The notes: generated from the letters alone by a model not told the origin. A DNA stretch of 64,000 nucleotides from Halobacteriovoraceae bacterium (GCA_002713145.1 PAVS01000001.1:1-64000); one strand, 5' to 3'. Positions 9,029 through 18,069 are shown, counted from the stretch's first letter. Numbers and translations are program-made.

Positions 9029-10222
9029 ATGAGTATTATTGCAAGACGTATTTTGAACATGGAAGAATCTGCAACTTTAAAAATGGCAAATTTAGCTTGG
9101 GAGCTTAAAGACCAGGGAAAAGATGTCATCAGTTTGAGTCTTGGAGAGCCGGACTTCAACACCCCTCAGTTTGTCAAAGATGCAGCCATTGAAGCTATCC
9201 ATAATGATTTTACTCATTATCCTCCCGTACCAGGTTATAAAGATGTGCGCCAAAGTATTTGTGAAAAATTTAAAAGAGATAATGGCCTTGAGTTTACACC
9301 TGAACAAATTGTGATCTCTACTGGTGCTAAGCACTCCCTTATGAATATATGTTTAGCTTTAGTTAATCCAGGTGAGGAAGTTATACTTCCTGCACCTTAC
9401 TGGGTAAGCTATCATGCCATGGCAAGTTTTGCTGAGGCAAAAATTGTGGAAATTAAAACAGGAATCGAGAATGATTTTAAAATCACTCCCGAGCAGCTCG
9501 AAGAAGCATTAACTGAAAATTCAAAACTTTTTATCTTTAGTAATCCTTGTAACCCGTCAGGTTCAGTTTATTCTAAAGACGAACTCATAGCACTTGCTCA
9601 AGTCTTCGAAAAATACCCGAAATGTTATATCGTCTCTGATGAAATCTATGAACATATTAACTTTGATGATGAGTGTTTTAGTATTGGAACTGTTGAGTCC
9701 ATAAAAGACAGAGTCATTACTGTAAATGGGGTGGCTAAGGGCTTCGCTATGACCGGATGGCGAATCGGTTATCTTGGCGCGAGTAAAGAGGTTGCCAGTG
9801 CTTGCACTAAACTCCAAGGTCAGTTTACCTCTGGGGCAAATACGATTGCTCAAAAGGCTACAGCTGCCGCAGTTCAAGCTGACCCTAAAAAAATTGAAGA
9901 GATGAAACAAACCTTTTTAAAGAGAAGAGACCTTGTGATTGAATTACTCAAATCTATTGAAGGTCTGGGGGTTAATATTCCCAAAGGTGCATTTTATGTT
10001 TTTCCCGACGTTAGCTCTTATCTAGGTAAGTCAGTGAATGGGCAGACGATAAAAACTGCTGATGATCTTTGTATGTACTTACTTGAGGACGGGCTTGTTG
10101 CGACCACTTCGGGAGAATCTTTTGGTTGCCCCCAAAATATTAGGATTTCTTATGCCAACTCTGAGGAGCAACTTAAAGAAGCAATTAAGCGTCTTAAGAA
10201 TTCTCTTGCAAAGTTAAGCTAG
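9029..10222 (+). CDS. aspC: pyridoxal phosphate aminotransferase (aspartate aminotransferase type, class I)
   Basis: The 397-aa sequence follows aspartate aminotransferase of the Thermus/Bacillus subgroup (Ibeta/Igamma). It has SLSLGEPDFNTP at the N terminus, HYPPVPGYKDVR, the cofactor-contacting ISTGAKHSL, the FSNPCNPSG and SDEIYEH segments, the Schiff-base lysine at about residue 237 in VAKGFAMTGWRIGY, and the substrate-binding Arg in QNIRISYANS near the end. It transfers amino groups between aspartate/glutamate and 2-oxo acids. AGGGGT precedes the ATG. The gene symbol is by family resemblance; substrate range may include aromatic or prephenate substrates. Confidence 0.88.
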   Translation: MSIIARRILNMEESATLKMANLAWELKDQGKDVISLSLGEPDFNTPQFVKDAAIEAIHNDFTHYPPVPGYKDVRQSICEKFKRDNGLEFTPEQIVISTGAKHSLMNICLALVNPGEEVILPAPYWVSYHAMASFAEAKIVEIKTGIENDFKITPEQLEEALTENSKLFIFSNPCNPSGSVYSKDELIALAQVFEKYPKCYIVSDEIYEHINFDDECFSIGTVESIKDRVITVNGVAKGFAMTGWRIGYLGASKEVASACTKLQGQFTSGANTIAQKATAAAVQADPKKIEEMKQTFLKRRDLVIELLKSIEGLGVNIPKGAFYVFPDVSSYLGKSVNGQTIKTADDLCMYLLEDGLVATTSGESFGCPQNIRISYANSEEQLKEAIKRLKNSLAKLS

Positions 10223-10241
10223 GCTAAGTTACTGAAATCAT

Positions 10242-10273
10242 CTAAGCACCTAAACGAAATTCTAGGTGCTTAG
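10242..10273 (+). terminator. 11-bp perfect hairpin after aminotransferase gene
   Basis: CTAAGCACCTA pairs perfectly with TAGGTGCTTAG around a 10-nt loop. The following sequence (ctaaaatcttac) lacks a proper T tract, so this may be a weak intrinsic terminator, an RNA-stabilising 3' hairpin, or a protein-binding site. It lies 20 bp after the aminotransferase stop. Confidence 0.55.
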
Positions 10274-10361
10274 CTAAAATCTTACATCTGCTCCAGTAAA
10301 AATTTCACTCCAAATTGTACTTTATTCTGAGAAGTTCTAATCTTCGCCCAAGGAGGAAATT

Positions 10362-11252
10362 ATGGTGACTAAAAAAATTGTGGGGACAATTGCTTTGGCC
10401 ATGCTTTTAGGACAAGGCGTGTTTGCTGCGAGTAATGAAGTCTATGACATTGCTGATATGGAATCCATTTCTATTGATGAAAATGAATTATTAAGAATGG
10501 AAGCAGAGTCTTGGGAAGCTGAAGAAAAAGATTTAAGTGAGCTCATGGGCGAATTAAATCTCACTCAGAACAAACAAGCACCTATTGCTGGTGAAGCTGT
10601 CATGGGGATACGCTCGAGTATTATGCCTAATAATATTAGACCATATGATCCCTTTGCTAAGAAGCGATATAAAAATATCATTCTAGGTAAAGTGTATAAA
10701 AGTAAAAATCCATTTAATGGATATGATTATTACCGACATATTACTGTTTTTAACGCGAGAAAAAAGAAAAGTAAGTTTCCTGGACTTTTCTCTCATGAAG
10801 AGCCATGTCACACCAGTAGTTTCTTTTTTGCGGACTGGGGAATTAGTGAAACATTAACAGTGACACTTTCTTCTGAAGTAAAAGCAGGTTCTGAAGCACT
10901 CGGTCTATCGGCTTCAGTGGGGATGAGTATTTCCAAAGGAATTACTATTTCTACCACACGCAGATTACAAGGGACTGCAGGTTACACGTCTATCCATACT
11001 CCGATGTTGACCAGTACAACTTACAGAGGAAAAACTTTTATTGTCACTTACAATAAGAGCACAAAAAAAATGAAATATCTTGAGGCTTCAATGACTCAGA
11101 GATGGAGTAACTCTTATCCTTATAATTTTTATTTGGATAATCAAGATGTTCTGTTTTCTGTTGATAGAACGAATGTAAGAAAGTGCCCAGGATATGAAGA
11201 GCAAGATTCACCGGATGATGGTGCAGGAATTTATAAGAAAGCTGGTTTTTAA
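10362..11252 (+). CDS. secreted protein with Ser/Thr-rich amphipathic strand region
   Basis: A signal peptide (cleavage near VFA-AS) is followed by an acidic region and a domain of about 200 residues that I do not assign to a family. From about residue 162 a stretch alternates polar and hydrophobic residues with many Ser, Thr and Gly (LTVTLSSEVKAG, then GLSASVGMSISKGITISTT). This pattern resembles the membrane-inserting beta-hairpin of aerolysin-type pore-forming proteins, or an outer-membrane-like strand pair. Two cysteines are present in the mature part (EEPCHTSS and RKCPGYEEQ). Translation starts at an ATG with a perfect AGGAGG six bases upstream, so expression may be high. Function is unknown; pore formation is only a hypothesis. 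Confidence 0.72.
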   Translation: MVTKKIVGTIALAMLLGQGVFAASNEVYDIADMESISIDENELLRMEAESWEAEEKDLSELMGELNLTQNKQAPIAGEAVMGIRSSIMPNNIRPYDPFAKKRYKNIILGKVYKSKNPFNGYDYYRHITVFNARKKKSKFPGLFSHEEPCHTSSFFFADWGISETLTVTLSSEVKAGSEALGLSASVGMSISKGITISTTRRLQGTAGYTSIHTPMLTSTTYRGKTFIVTYNKSTKKMKYLEASMTQRWSNSYPYNFYLDNQDVLFSVDRTNVRKCPGYEEQDSPDDGAGIYKKAGF

Positions 11253-11292
11253 GTCACTTATTTCGTTAATTAAAAATACTTGATTAATTTAG

Positions 11293-11318
11293 TGGGGCCC
11301 AAAGTGGCCCCATTTTTT
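11293..11318 (+). terminator. intrinsic terminator
   Basis: TGGGGCC and GGCCCCA form a 7-bp stem around a 6-nt loop, followed by six T. It ends the preceding secreted-protein transcript and isolates it from the Cys-rich gene. Confidence 0.9.
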
Positions 11319-11350
11319 GTTTCAATTTCTGCCAAAATATTCCGATAGTG

Positions 11351-11377
11351 AAGTGTACTTTAAACAGTGGTACACTT
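11351..11377. promoter_or_regulatory. inverted repeat upstream of Cys-rich gene
   Basis: AAGTGTAC and GTACACTT are perfect 8-bp arms separated by 11 nt, ending 17 bp before the GTG start. The spacing suits a dimeric repressor operator or a leader hairpin. No convincing -35/-10 pair could be placed with certainty. Confidence 0.4.
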
Positions 11378-11394
11378 TAATCAGAGGTGGTCGT

Positions 11395-11850
11395 GTGAAA
11401 AACGTTTGGATTTTTTCTATTCTATTTTTAGCAGTAATTTCTATTTCCTTACTTCGAACAAATCATTATATGGAAGAAAATGGAATGTTTGCAGCAAACG
11501 GAAAACTGAGATCTGAATTTCAAAGAGATCCAGCAGGTCTGCAATGCACATCACTTACCGATTCATGTGAGCGCAACGATGATTGCTGCTCAAAAAATTG
11601 TCAGCAAAATGTCTGCGAAAAAAGACCTTTGAACGCCAAATATAATGGAGAACGGTGTTCTTCACATAAAGAGTGCCTTTCAAAAAATTGTTCTCAGTTT
11701 AGAATTTGTGCTCCTAGCACTCAATTTCAATCTGAAGTGGGAGAGTTTTGTTTGAAGCATTCCGGATGTAAAACTCAGACATGCGATGCCCGTTCAAGAA
11801 AATGTAGAAATCCTGCTTCTGTTGTTGAATCTGTTGAGACTACAGAGTAG
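11395..11850 (+). CDS. N-terminally anchored Cys-rich protein, Dickkopf-like repeats
   Basis: I start this at GTG 11395 rather than the ORF-track TTG at 11317, because GAGGTGG lies just upstream and the protein then begins with a membrane segment (VKNVWIFSILFLAVISISLL). About 90 residues downstream hold three Cys-rich units: CERNDDCCSKNCQQNVC, CSSHKECLSKNC and CLKHSGCKTQTC. The spacing CxxxxxCCxxxCxxxxC resembles Dickkopf N-terminal or EB-like modules found in many predatory and myxobacterial secretomes. They probably form disulfide-knotted domains outside the inner membrane, perhaps in adhesion or protein binding. The last 11 bp overlap the convergent mltF-like gene. Confidence 0.72.
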   Translation: MKNVWIFSILFLAVISISLLRTNHYMEENGMFAANGKLRSEFQRDPAGLQCTSLTDSCERNDDCCSKNCQQNVCEKRPLNAKYNGERCSSHKECLSKNCSQFRICAPSTQFQSEVGEFCLKHSGCKTQTCDARSRKCRNPASVVESVETTE

Positions 11851-13192
11851 AAAACTTCGTTTTTGATTTAAGAATATCGTAAAAATCTTTAATTCTTTGT
11901 ACATATATCACTGGCTCAAATCCCCTGGCATGACCATAAGGTAGCTTTTTGTAATACTTTCTTTGAGCAAGAAGAGGTAACACTTTTTCTATACTCGGCC
12001 AAGCAGTGGGGTTTTCATTTTGCCAAATACTCAAAGCCATGGCATCACGCAAATGATAAAAACCTACGTTGTATGCTGCGAGAGCGAACCAGATCTTATC
12101 CTCTTGGCGAACATAAGAAGGTATACGATGAAGGAGCTTGGAAAGATACTTAGCCCCGCCTTCGATACTTTGAACGGGGTCAAGGCGATTTGTAACTCCG
12201 ACACTTTTAGCAGTCCTGCGTGTAAGCATCATAATTCCTCGTACACCTGTAGGGCTTTTGGCTTTAGGGTTCCAAAAAGATTCTTGATAGCTAACTGCTG
12301 CTAGTAATTCCCATTCCATTTTGTATTTTTGAGCTGCTTTTTTGAAGAGATCTAAATATTGAGGAAGCCTGTCTTGGATTCTTGCATTGAAAACTTTAAG
12401 ATTATAAGGATCAAAGGCTATGAATTCAAAATATTTGCGTTTGAGATGTTTGACAAGTTTTTGAGAGCTTTTTAACTGAAACCATTGTTCAACTTTTTTC
12501 TTGAGTTCAGTATTCTCTTTATCCATAACCCAGCCGATTTTATTTTCCTTTTTAAACTTAAAAACTATTTTAAGCTCAGGTAAATAACGTCGGTGGAGAG
12601 CGGCCATATGTGAATCCATCATGGTGCAGTACTCTGGGTTTTTCCAAATTTCCTGTAACATGGACTCAGAGTTCTCATCTTCTTTTTCCTCCCAAACTAA
12701 TTCAGGATATAAACTTTTTAAATAAAGAAGAGTTTCGGTAAAACTGGTTTGAGTCGGAATCATAATTTTAAGTTTACTTAGATCTTTTGTGGATTTTATC
12801 TTTTTGCGTTTTTTACAAACCACCACCTGATGAACACTGAAATAACTTGGACCAAAATTAAAATTCTCACTCCTATATTCTGTATGAGTGACACTGGCAG
12901 CTCCGATATGACCATTGCCCAGGGAGATTTGCTCAAGAATTTGATCCACACTTTCTAAAGTTCGATATTTAAACTTAAGTGAATGGTCTTTAGCAAATTG
13001 CCTGGCAAGTTCATATTCAAAACCCTCAGGCACCCCGTCACGGCCATTCTCAAATGAGGCGGAAGAATTGCTAAAGAGAAATTCAATCTCTTTTTTCTGT
13101 TGGATTTCTTTCCACCCATAGAGTTTTTTTTCTCGAGGCTGGTTTGAATCGCTACAACTCAAAAGCAATAGAATTATGACAAGGTATTTCAT
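11840..13192 (-). CDS. mltF: membrane-bound lytic murein transglycosylase, MltF-like
   Basis: MltF-type enzymes cleave the glycan strands of peptidoglycan to 1,6-anhydromuropeptides. A lipobox (LLLSC at residue 13) indicates a lipoprotein. Residues about 35-250 form an SBP_bac_3-like regulatory module (GFEYELARQFA, then SVTHTEYR), and residues about 280-420 form the SLT catalytic domain with the catalytic glutamate at 304 in SYQESFWNPKAKSPTGVRG, plus MMLT and AAYNVGFYHL. Domain order and length match E. coli MltF. In a Bdellovibrio-like predator it could work on self or prey wall; the sequence does not say which. Confidence 0.88.
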   Translation of the reverse strand: MKYLVIILLLLSCSDSNQPREKKLYGWKEIQQKKEIEFLFSNSSASFENGRDGVPEGFEYELARQFAKDHSLKFKYRTLESVDQILEQISLGNGHIGAASVTHTEYRSENFNFGPSYFSVHQVVVCKKRKKIKSTKDLSKLKIMIPTQTSFTETLLYLKSLYPELVWEEKEDENSESMLQEIWKNPEYCTMMDSHMAALHRRYLPELKIVFKFKKENKIGWVMDKENTELKKKVEQWFQLKSSQKLVKHLKRKYFEFIAFDPYNLKVFNARIQDRLPQYLDLFKKAAQKYKMEWELLAAVSYQESFWNPKAKSPTGVRGIMMLTRRTAKSVGVTNRLDPVQSIEGGAKYLSKLLHRIPSYVRQEDKIWFALAAYNVGFYHLRDAMALSIWQNENPTAWPSIEKVLPLLAQRKYYKKLPYGHARGFEPVIYVQRIKDFYDILKSKTKFSTL

Positions 13193-13263
13193 GTGTAGTT
13201 ATTTTAACAAAAAGCTATGTTTATTGGTAGCTTATAATAAAAAAAGACTTTAGAATAACTGCT

Positions 13264-15588
13264 ATGAAAGCAAAAAATAATATATCTTCAGATCTTCAAA
13301 ATTTAGTATCATGGTCAGTAGCAAGTCTAGGGCAGGCTATCGAATTAGAATATGGTAAAAAAGTCTTTCAGAGAGTCGAAAAAATACGTAAACAGATGAA
13401 ATCGATACGTAAAAAAAATCCAGATATTGTTTACGATGTCCTCAAGAATGAGCTGGCTAAATTAAAAAAATATAACACAAAAGAAATAAATGAGATCTGT
13501 AGCTCTTTTAGTTTAATGCTCGAGCTTATCAATCGATGCGAATCGGCTTATCGTACTTTTAAACTAGACAATAAAGAGTACTCCTTTCCCAAGCAAAAAC
13601 CTTACGGAATCATATTTGTATTAACAGCTCATCCCACGGAAGCCAGGAGCCCTGAACTACTGGGGTTGTTTGAAAATATCCAAAGAATTTTAAAAAGTGT
13701 GCTCTACGAAGGGCAGGTTAAATATGAAGAAGAGCTCCTTCATTATTTAGTGCTGGCTTTGAAAATTTCACTGGCCAGAAATACAAAACCAACTGTTTCT
13801 GATGAAGCTAAGAATATTTATTCTTTTATTTTACAAGACTCAATTTTAAACTCTTTGGGCTTTTTAGTTGAAAATGGTGTCAATGTCTCTTTGAGAACTT
13901 GGGTGGGAGGGGATAAAGATGGTCACCCCGGAGTAAATGAAGTGACTATGTTAGAGAGTCTTTCCCAGTCAAGGGAGCGAATTATTAATTTTCTAGATAT
14001 GAAGCTCACTGGAGTGGAAGAAAAGATTCTTTATTTGCCAGAAAATAAATATTCAAAAATTTTAGAGCAAATAGCTTTTTTAAAATTCCAATTATCAAGC
14101 ATGAGACATATTAAAAGTGCAGATGGCAAAAAAGTCGAAAAATTTCGAAAATTGATTAAGAAATTTATTGATGACTATGAAAAGACGTTTAAAATTTTAT
14201 CACCTGAATTAAGACGTATTGAAAGTATGATCTGGCTATTCCCTGCCTTAGTCGTGGCACTTGAAGTGCGGGAAGATTCGAGTGTCGTAAAAGAAGCACT
14301 TGAAAGTAGCAGTCAATTAGCTATTCATAGAATGCTGGTCAAGCTTAAAGATATATCTAAAGGTTACGATAGCAAATGGTATATTCGTGGCTTTGTCATG
14401 AGTATGGTCGAATCTGCAACGGATCTAGAAAACGGGTTAAAGCTTGAGCTCAAAGTATTTAAAAAACTACAGATACCTGTTGTTCCACTTTTTGAAAATC
14501 AATTGGCGCTTACCCAGGCAAAAAAAATACTCACTGATTTTTTAAACTCCTATCCAGAGGTGGTCAAAACCCATCATGAGAAATGGGGGGGGCGATTTGA
14601 GATGATGGTTGGGTACTCTGATTCATCCAAAGAAAATGGAGTTCTGTCTAGCCGACTTATGATTTCCACCGCTCTTAAAACGATGGAAAGCACCTTAAAA
14701 AAGTATAAACTCACTCCTGTTTTCTTTCATGGCTCCGGCGGCAGTATTGAGCGTGGTGGGGGGTCAATCAAAGAGCAAACCAGTTGGTGGCCTAAATCAG
14801 CAATCATGACTTATAAAGCCACTGTGCAAGGGGAGATGGTCGCAAGAAATTTTGGAACTCCTCAAATTTTTCAAAAGCAGGTTTCTGTTATTTTAGATCA
14901 ACTTACTTCACATAACTCTCAATCTGCTAAACATAGCCCAGAGCTCTTAGAGTTCACTTCGAGAGTTCGAGACAAATATTCGGCCCAGATTCAAGATGAT
15001 GAATTTCTACAGGTCATTGAGTTCGCTACACCTTATAGCTTTCTTCACCATTTAAAGATTGGCTCTAGGCCAGCAAAGAGGTCAACAAAAACCAGTCACA
15101 CCAATCTTCGAGCTATCCCTTGGATTCTCTGTTGGACCCAAACCAGAACACTTTTCCCTACCTGGTGGGGAACGGGGAGCGCTTGGAAGAGCATGAGTCA
15201 AAAACAAAAAGATGTGATTCAAAATGAATATCAGTCAAATAATGTGTTAAGTAGCTATATGAAAGCCTTAGGATTCACTTTAGCTAAAATTGAATTAGGG
15301 GTGTGGAGAGTTTACTTAGAAAATTCAAAACTTCCTCAATCAACGAAAGATAAAATTTTTAAAGAGTTTAAAAATGAGTTTAAGCTCACCAAGAAATTCT
15401 TTCATGAGGTCACCGGTGAAAAGCAATTTTTATGGTTTAGACCTTGGTTGCAACAAAGTATTGATTTGAGGTCCTCTATGATTCATCCTATCAATCTATG
15501 CCAAATGGAAGCTTTGAGGCGAGAAGATATTGATCTCTTGCGAATGTCTGTTACAGGTGTGGCCTGTGGGATGTTGACCACCGGTTAA
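13264..15588 (+). CDS. ppc: phosphoenolpyruvate carboxylase
   Basis: PEP carboxylase makes oxaloacetate from PEP and bicarbonate to refill the TCA cycle. Visible blocks are VLTAHPTEA (catalytic His 123), TWVGGDKDGHPGV, MVGYSDSSKENG, the FHGSGGSIERGGG loop (489 onward), SRPAKR, LRAIPWILCWTQ and the invariant C-terminal TG. At 774 aa it is about 100 residues shorter than the E. coli enzyme, mainly in the N-terminal and middle parts. One change stands out: the loop normally reads FHGRGG, and here the first Arg is Ser (codon tcc) while the second Arg remains. Regulation by aspartate may differ. The gene stands alone; no clear Shine-Dalgarno precedes the ATG. Confidence 0.92.
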   Translation: MKAKNNISSDLQNLVSWSVASLGQAIELEYGKKVFQRVEKIRKQMKSIRKKNPDIVYDVLKNELAKLKKYNTKEINEICSSFSLMLELINRCESAYRTFKLDNKEYSFPKQKPYGIIFVLTAHPTEARSPELLGLFENIQRILKSVLYEGQVKYEEELLHYLVLALKISLARNTKPTVSDEAKNIYSFILQDSILNSLGFLVENGVNVSLRTWVGGDKDGHPGVNEVTMLESLSQSRERIINFLDMKLTGVEEKILYLPENKYSKILEQIAFLKFQLSSMRHIKSADGKKVEKFRKLIKKFIDDYEKTFKILSPELRRIESMIWLFPALVVALEVREDSSVVKEALESSSQLAIHRMLVKLKDISKGYDSKWYIRGFVMSMVESATDLENGLKLELKVFKKLQIPVVPLFENQLALTQAKKILTDFLNSYPEVVKTHHEKWGGRFEMMVGYSDSSKENGVLSSRLMISTALKTMESTLKKYKLTPVFFHGSGGSIERGGGSIKEQTSWWPKSAIMTYKATVQGEMVARNFGTPQIFQKQVSVILDQLTSHNSQSAKHSPELLEFTSRVRDKYSAQIQDDEFLQVIEFATPYSFLHHLKIGSRPAKRSTKTSHTNLRAIPWILCWTQTRTLFPTWWGTGSAWKSMSQKQKDVIQNEYQSNNVLSSYMKALGFTLAKIELGVWRVYLENSKLPQSTKDKIFKEFKNEFKLTKKFFHEVTGEKQFLWFRPWLQQSIDLRSSMIHPINLCQMEALRREDIDLLRMSVTGVACGMLTTG

Positions 15589-15662
15589 GGTGTGAAAAAA
15601 TTACATACTCAAGAGTTTGCAAATTTTATAAAATAAAATTATTTCCTTAATATTTTTTCAGA

Positions 15663-15691
15663 TTTTGGTATAAACATGCCGTGGGTACAAT
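15663..15691 (+). promoter_or_regulatory. candidate sigma-70 promoter for secreted protein gene
   Basis: TTTTGG, 17-bp spacer, TACAAT; the -10 ends 14 bp before the ATG at 15706. AAGGAA just before the ATG is the ribosome binding site. The -10 is good and the -35 poor. Confidence 0.45.
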
Positions 15692-15705
15692 CTTAAGGAA
15701 ATTTA

Positions 15706-16809
15706 ATGCTTTTTAAATCTAAAACTCGAATATTTATTTTCATTCTTGTTATCACCAGCGCCAGTCTTTATGCTCAAGAAATACCAGGAACGGTAAAAAG
15801 ATTTATAGGCCAGAGTAAAGTGAAAGCTAAAGGGCACGTGACCTTTAAAAAGTCTTTTACCCTGAAAGAGACATCGTCACAAACACTAATAGGGCGTATA
15901 CCAGTTAAGGCTTGGATTAAAGCAAATAAAAAAATTTCTTATAATTACAATTTTCATGAGTTTTACCTCAGCACCGATGGTGGGATTCAACTCTCTATTA
16001 ATGGTGTAAAAGTAGATGTCACCCATCTCAGTTATAATTCAAGTACCGGCAAATTTAAAACGAGAACAAATGTCGCTTTTGGCTTTCGTTCCAGCTATAT
16101 CGAAAAAGAGACGGAGTCTCAGTTAAATGAGCTTTTTGCAAGACGAATGAATTTAGCTTTTCGAAAACTCAAAAACGTTTTAAGAAGTAATACCGTGCAA
16201 GTGGGGGCCGAAAGAATTCTCTCCGTGCTAGAGGTATTCAAAGTTGGTGGCATGGACATCAGTTTTCCGGCCTATGAAACCACGAATACACTTTTAGTGG
16301 TGTCTCAAAAAAATCAGTCGATTCAAATTGAGCCAAAAATCTATGCAGGTGTAAAAAAGAATCAGTATTTAAGCTTTAGCGTTCGCCATAGGTGGACAGG
16401 AAGAAATCTCTATATCACAGGTATTGTTTTCAACCCTGGAAATCAGCAGCTGACTTTGAAAAGATCGCGAGGGGGGAGTTTGCTTGAAGTCTATATCAGA
16501 GGGATTTCCATGACTGAAAATGTAGGCTATCAAATTGCGCATACAAATAGCATTGATACTCTTGCCACTAGCCTTGGTATTATTTTTGGTGTGGCCCTCA
16601 ATAATGCCAGTGGAAATTATCGCTATCGCGCCAGCAGTGTTTCCTTTGCTCAAGATTTTATGGATGCCTATATCAGTGGAGGCATGCGGGAGTTCGTGGC
16701 TTCCAATAAATCTACCTTGCGTTCAGCTGGTTTTTCACCTCAACTCATTCGCGCTCTTGAGCGAAAAAAATATGGAACAGGAATTTATTGGTCAGAGTTT
16801 GTCGATTAA
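15706..16809 (+). CDS. secreted protein of unknown function
   Basis: A signal peptide (cleavage near SLYA-QE) precedes about 345 residues without a family I recognise. The mature protein is basic and rich in alternating beta-strand patterns (FHEFYLSTDGGIQLSINGVKVD; LSFSVRHRWTGRNLYITGIV). A helical part with many Leu/Arg lies in the middle. A hydrophobic stretch near residues 285-300 (SLGIIFGVALNN) could insert in a membrane. There are no cysteines in the mature part. The neighbours ppc and proB are unrelated enzymes with their own promoters, so it is probably a single-gene unit in the periplasm or outer membrane. Confidence 0.65.
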   Translation: MLFKSKTRIFIFILVITSASLYAQEIPGTVKRFIGQSKVKAKGHVTFKKSFTLKETSSQTLIGRIPVKAWIKANKKISYNYNFHEFYLSTDGGIQLSINGVKVDVTHLSYNSSTGKFKTRTNVAFGFRSSYIEKETESQLNELFARRMNLAFRKLKNVLRSNTVQVGAERILSVLEVFKVGGMDISFPAYETTNTLLVVSQKNQSIQIEPKIYAGVKKNQYLSFSVRHRWTGRNLYITGIVFNPGNQQLTLKRSRGGSLLEVYIRGISMTENVGYQIAHTNSIDTLATSLGIIFGVALNNASGNYRYRASSVSFAQDFMDAYISGGMREFVASNKSTLRSAGFSPQLIRALERKKYGTGIYWSEFVD

Positions 16810-16880
16810 ATTTCAAGTGTTTAATTATGTGAACTTTTCTAAACATTTGTATGATTTCGTATAGTTAACCAAGCAAAATT

Positions 16881-16909
16881 TTGACAGCTCCCTATTAATT
16901 TTGTTAACT
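16881..16909 (+). promoter_or_regulatory. proBAC promoter, probably leaderless
   Basis: A perfect -35 TTGACA is followed by 17 bp and TTAACT. The expected start point is 7-8 bp further on, within a base or two of the proB ATG at 16918. No purine-rich ribosome binding site precedes that ATG. Confidence 0.6.
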
Positions 16910-16917
16910 ACTGACCC

Positions 16918-18069
16918 ATGACTACACCTCATAAGATCGTACTCCGAAAAGAGTTAGAAAATTGTAAGCGCCTTGTCATTAAAGTCGGAAGTAATGTTGT
17001 GACGAAAGCCAACGGCCGCTGTGATGTAAGAAAAATGCGCATCATTGTCGAAGATATCTGTGACCTGATTGATGAAGGCTTTGAAATCATTTTGGTGAGT
17101 TCTGGAGCTGTCAGTGTGGGCAAAGCTTTTCTGAAAAGAATGCTGCCAAGAGAAGGTCGAGTTGACCTTCAGCAATCAGCTAGTGCTATTGGCCAGCCAA
17201 AACTCATCAATAAATACTCTCAATTATTTGAAGATCATCATCATATATGTTCTCAAATACTTCTTACTCATGATGACTTTAGAAAAAGAAAAAGATTTCT
17301 CCATGCAAAGCAAACGATCGAAGTCCTTTTAAAGAATCATGTCACTCCGATTTTGAATGAGAATGATTCGATCTCCTATTCTGAAAATACTGTGGGGGAT
17401 AATGATCACTTAGCTGCATCAGCGGCGCAGATGGTTAATGCAGATGCACTTATTATTATTACGAGTGCCCAAGGACTATACGATAAAAATCCTATTGAGA
17501 AAGATGCCAAGCTGATTAAAAACGTGGATTTTGGTGAAGAGCTTGATCATATCGATATGTCTGCCACAACAAATGTTGGCCGTGGAGGGATGGAATCAAA
17601 AATTCATGCAGTTAATAAAGTCACCCCTCTTGGAATTCGAGCTATTATTAGTTCAAAAGACAATAATCGTATTGTTCTGGATCCACTCACAAAAGAAATT
17701 GGGACAATGTTTGGGCATGAATCAAACTTTGAGCCTGAGCAGAAAAAAGCCTGGCTCATTTCTACGAAAAAATTAAATTGTCGTCTCGAAATCGATGAAG
17801 GTGCGTTTCAAGCTCTTATGGCTGGAAACTCGCTTTTCCCTAGGGGAGTGGTCGAGAGTCATGGAGAATATTTCCAGGGTGACTGCATCGATATTTGTTA
17901 TCAAGGAAAGCCTTTTGCTGTGGGGATTTCTGAGTACGATGGTGCCGATGTGGAGAGAATTAAAGATAAACACAGTGATGAAATCGAAGAGGTCTTGGGC
18001 TATAAGATTTCCAGTGCGGTTATTTTATACCAAAACCTCGTATTACTAGAGGAAACTATAAATGAATAA
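16918..18069 (+). CDS. proB: glutamate 5-kinase
   Basis: ProB phosphorylates glutamate in the first step of proline synthesis. The amino acid kinase domain shows VIKVGSNVVTKANG, VSSGAVSVGK, LNENDSISY and the GTGGMxTK equivalent NVGRGGMESKIHA. A C-terminal PUA domain begins near residue 285 (LEIDEGAFQALMAGNSLFPRGVV). The length of 383 aa is usual for the PUA-containing form. The gene has no visible Shine-Dalgarno and appears leaderless, unlike proA. It overlaps proA by 8 bp. Feedback inhibition by proline is usual in this family. Confidence 0.95.
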   Translation: MTTPHKIVLRKELENCKRLVIKVGSNVVTKANGRCDVRKMRIIVEDICDLIDEGFEIILVSSGAVSVGKAFLKRMLPREGRVDLQQSASAIGQPKLINKYSQLFEDHHHICSQILLTHDDFRKRKRFLHAKQTIEVLLKNHVTPILNENDSISYSENTVGDNDHLAASAAQMVNADALIIITSAQGLYDKNPIEKDAKLIKNVDFGEELDHIDMSATTNVGRGGMESKIHAVNKVTPLGIRAIISSKDNNRIVLDPLTKEIGTMFGHESNFEPEQKKAWLISTKKLNCRLEIDEGAFQALMAGNSLFPRGVVESHGEYFQGDCIDICYQGKPFAVGISEYDGADVERIKDKHSDEIEEVLGYKISSAVILYQNLVLLEETINE

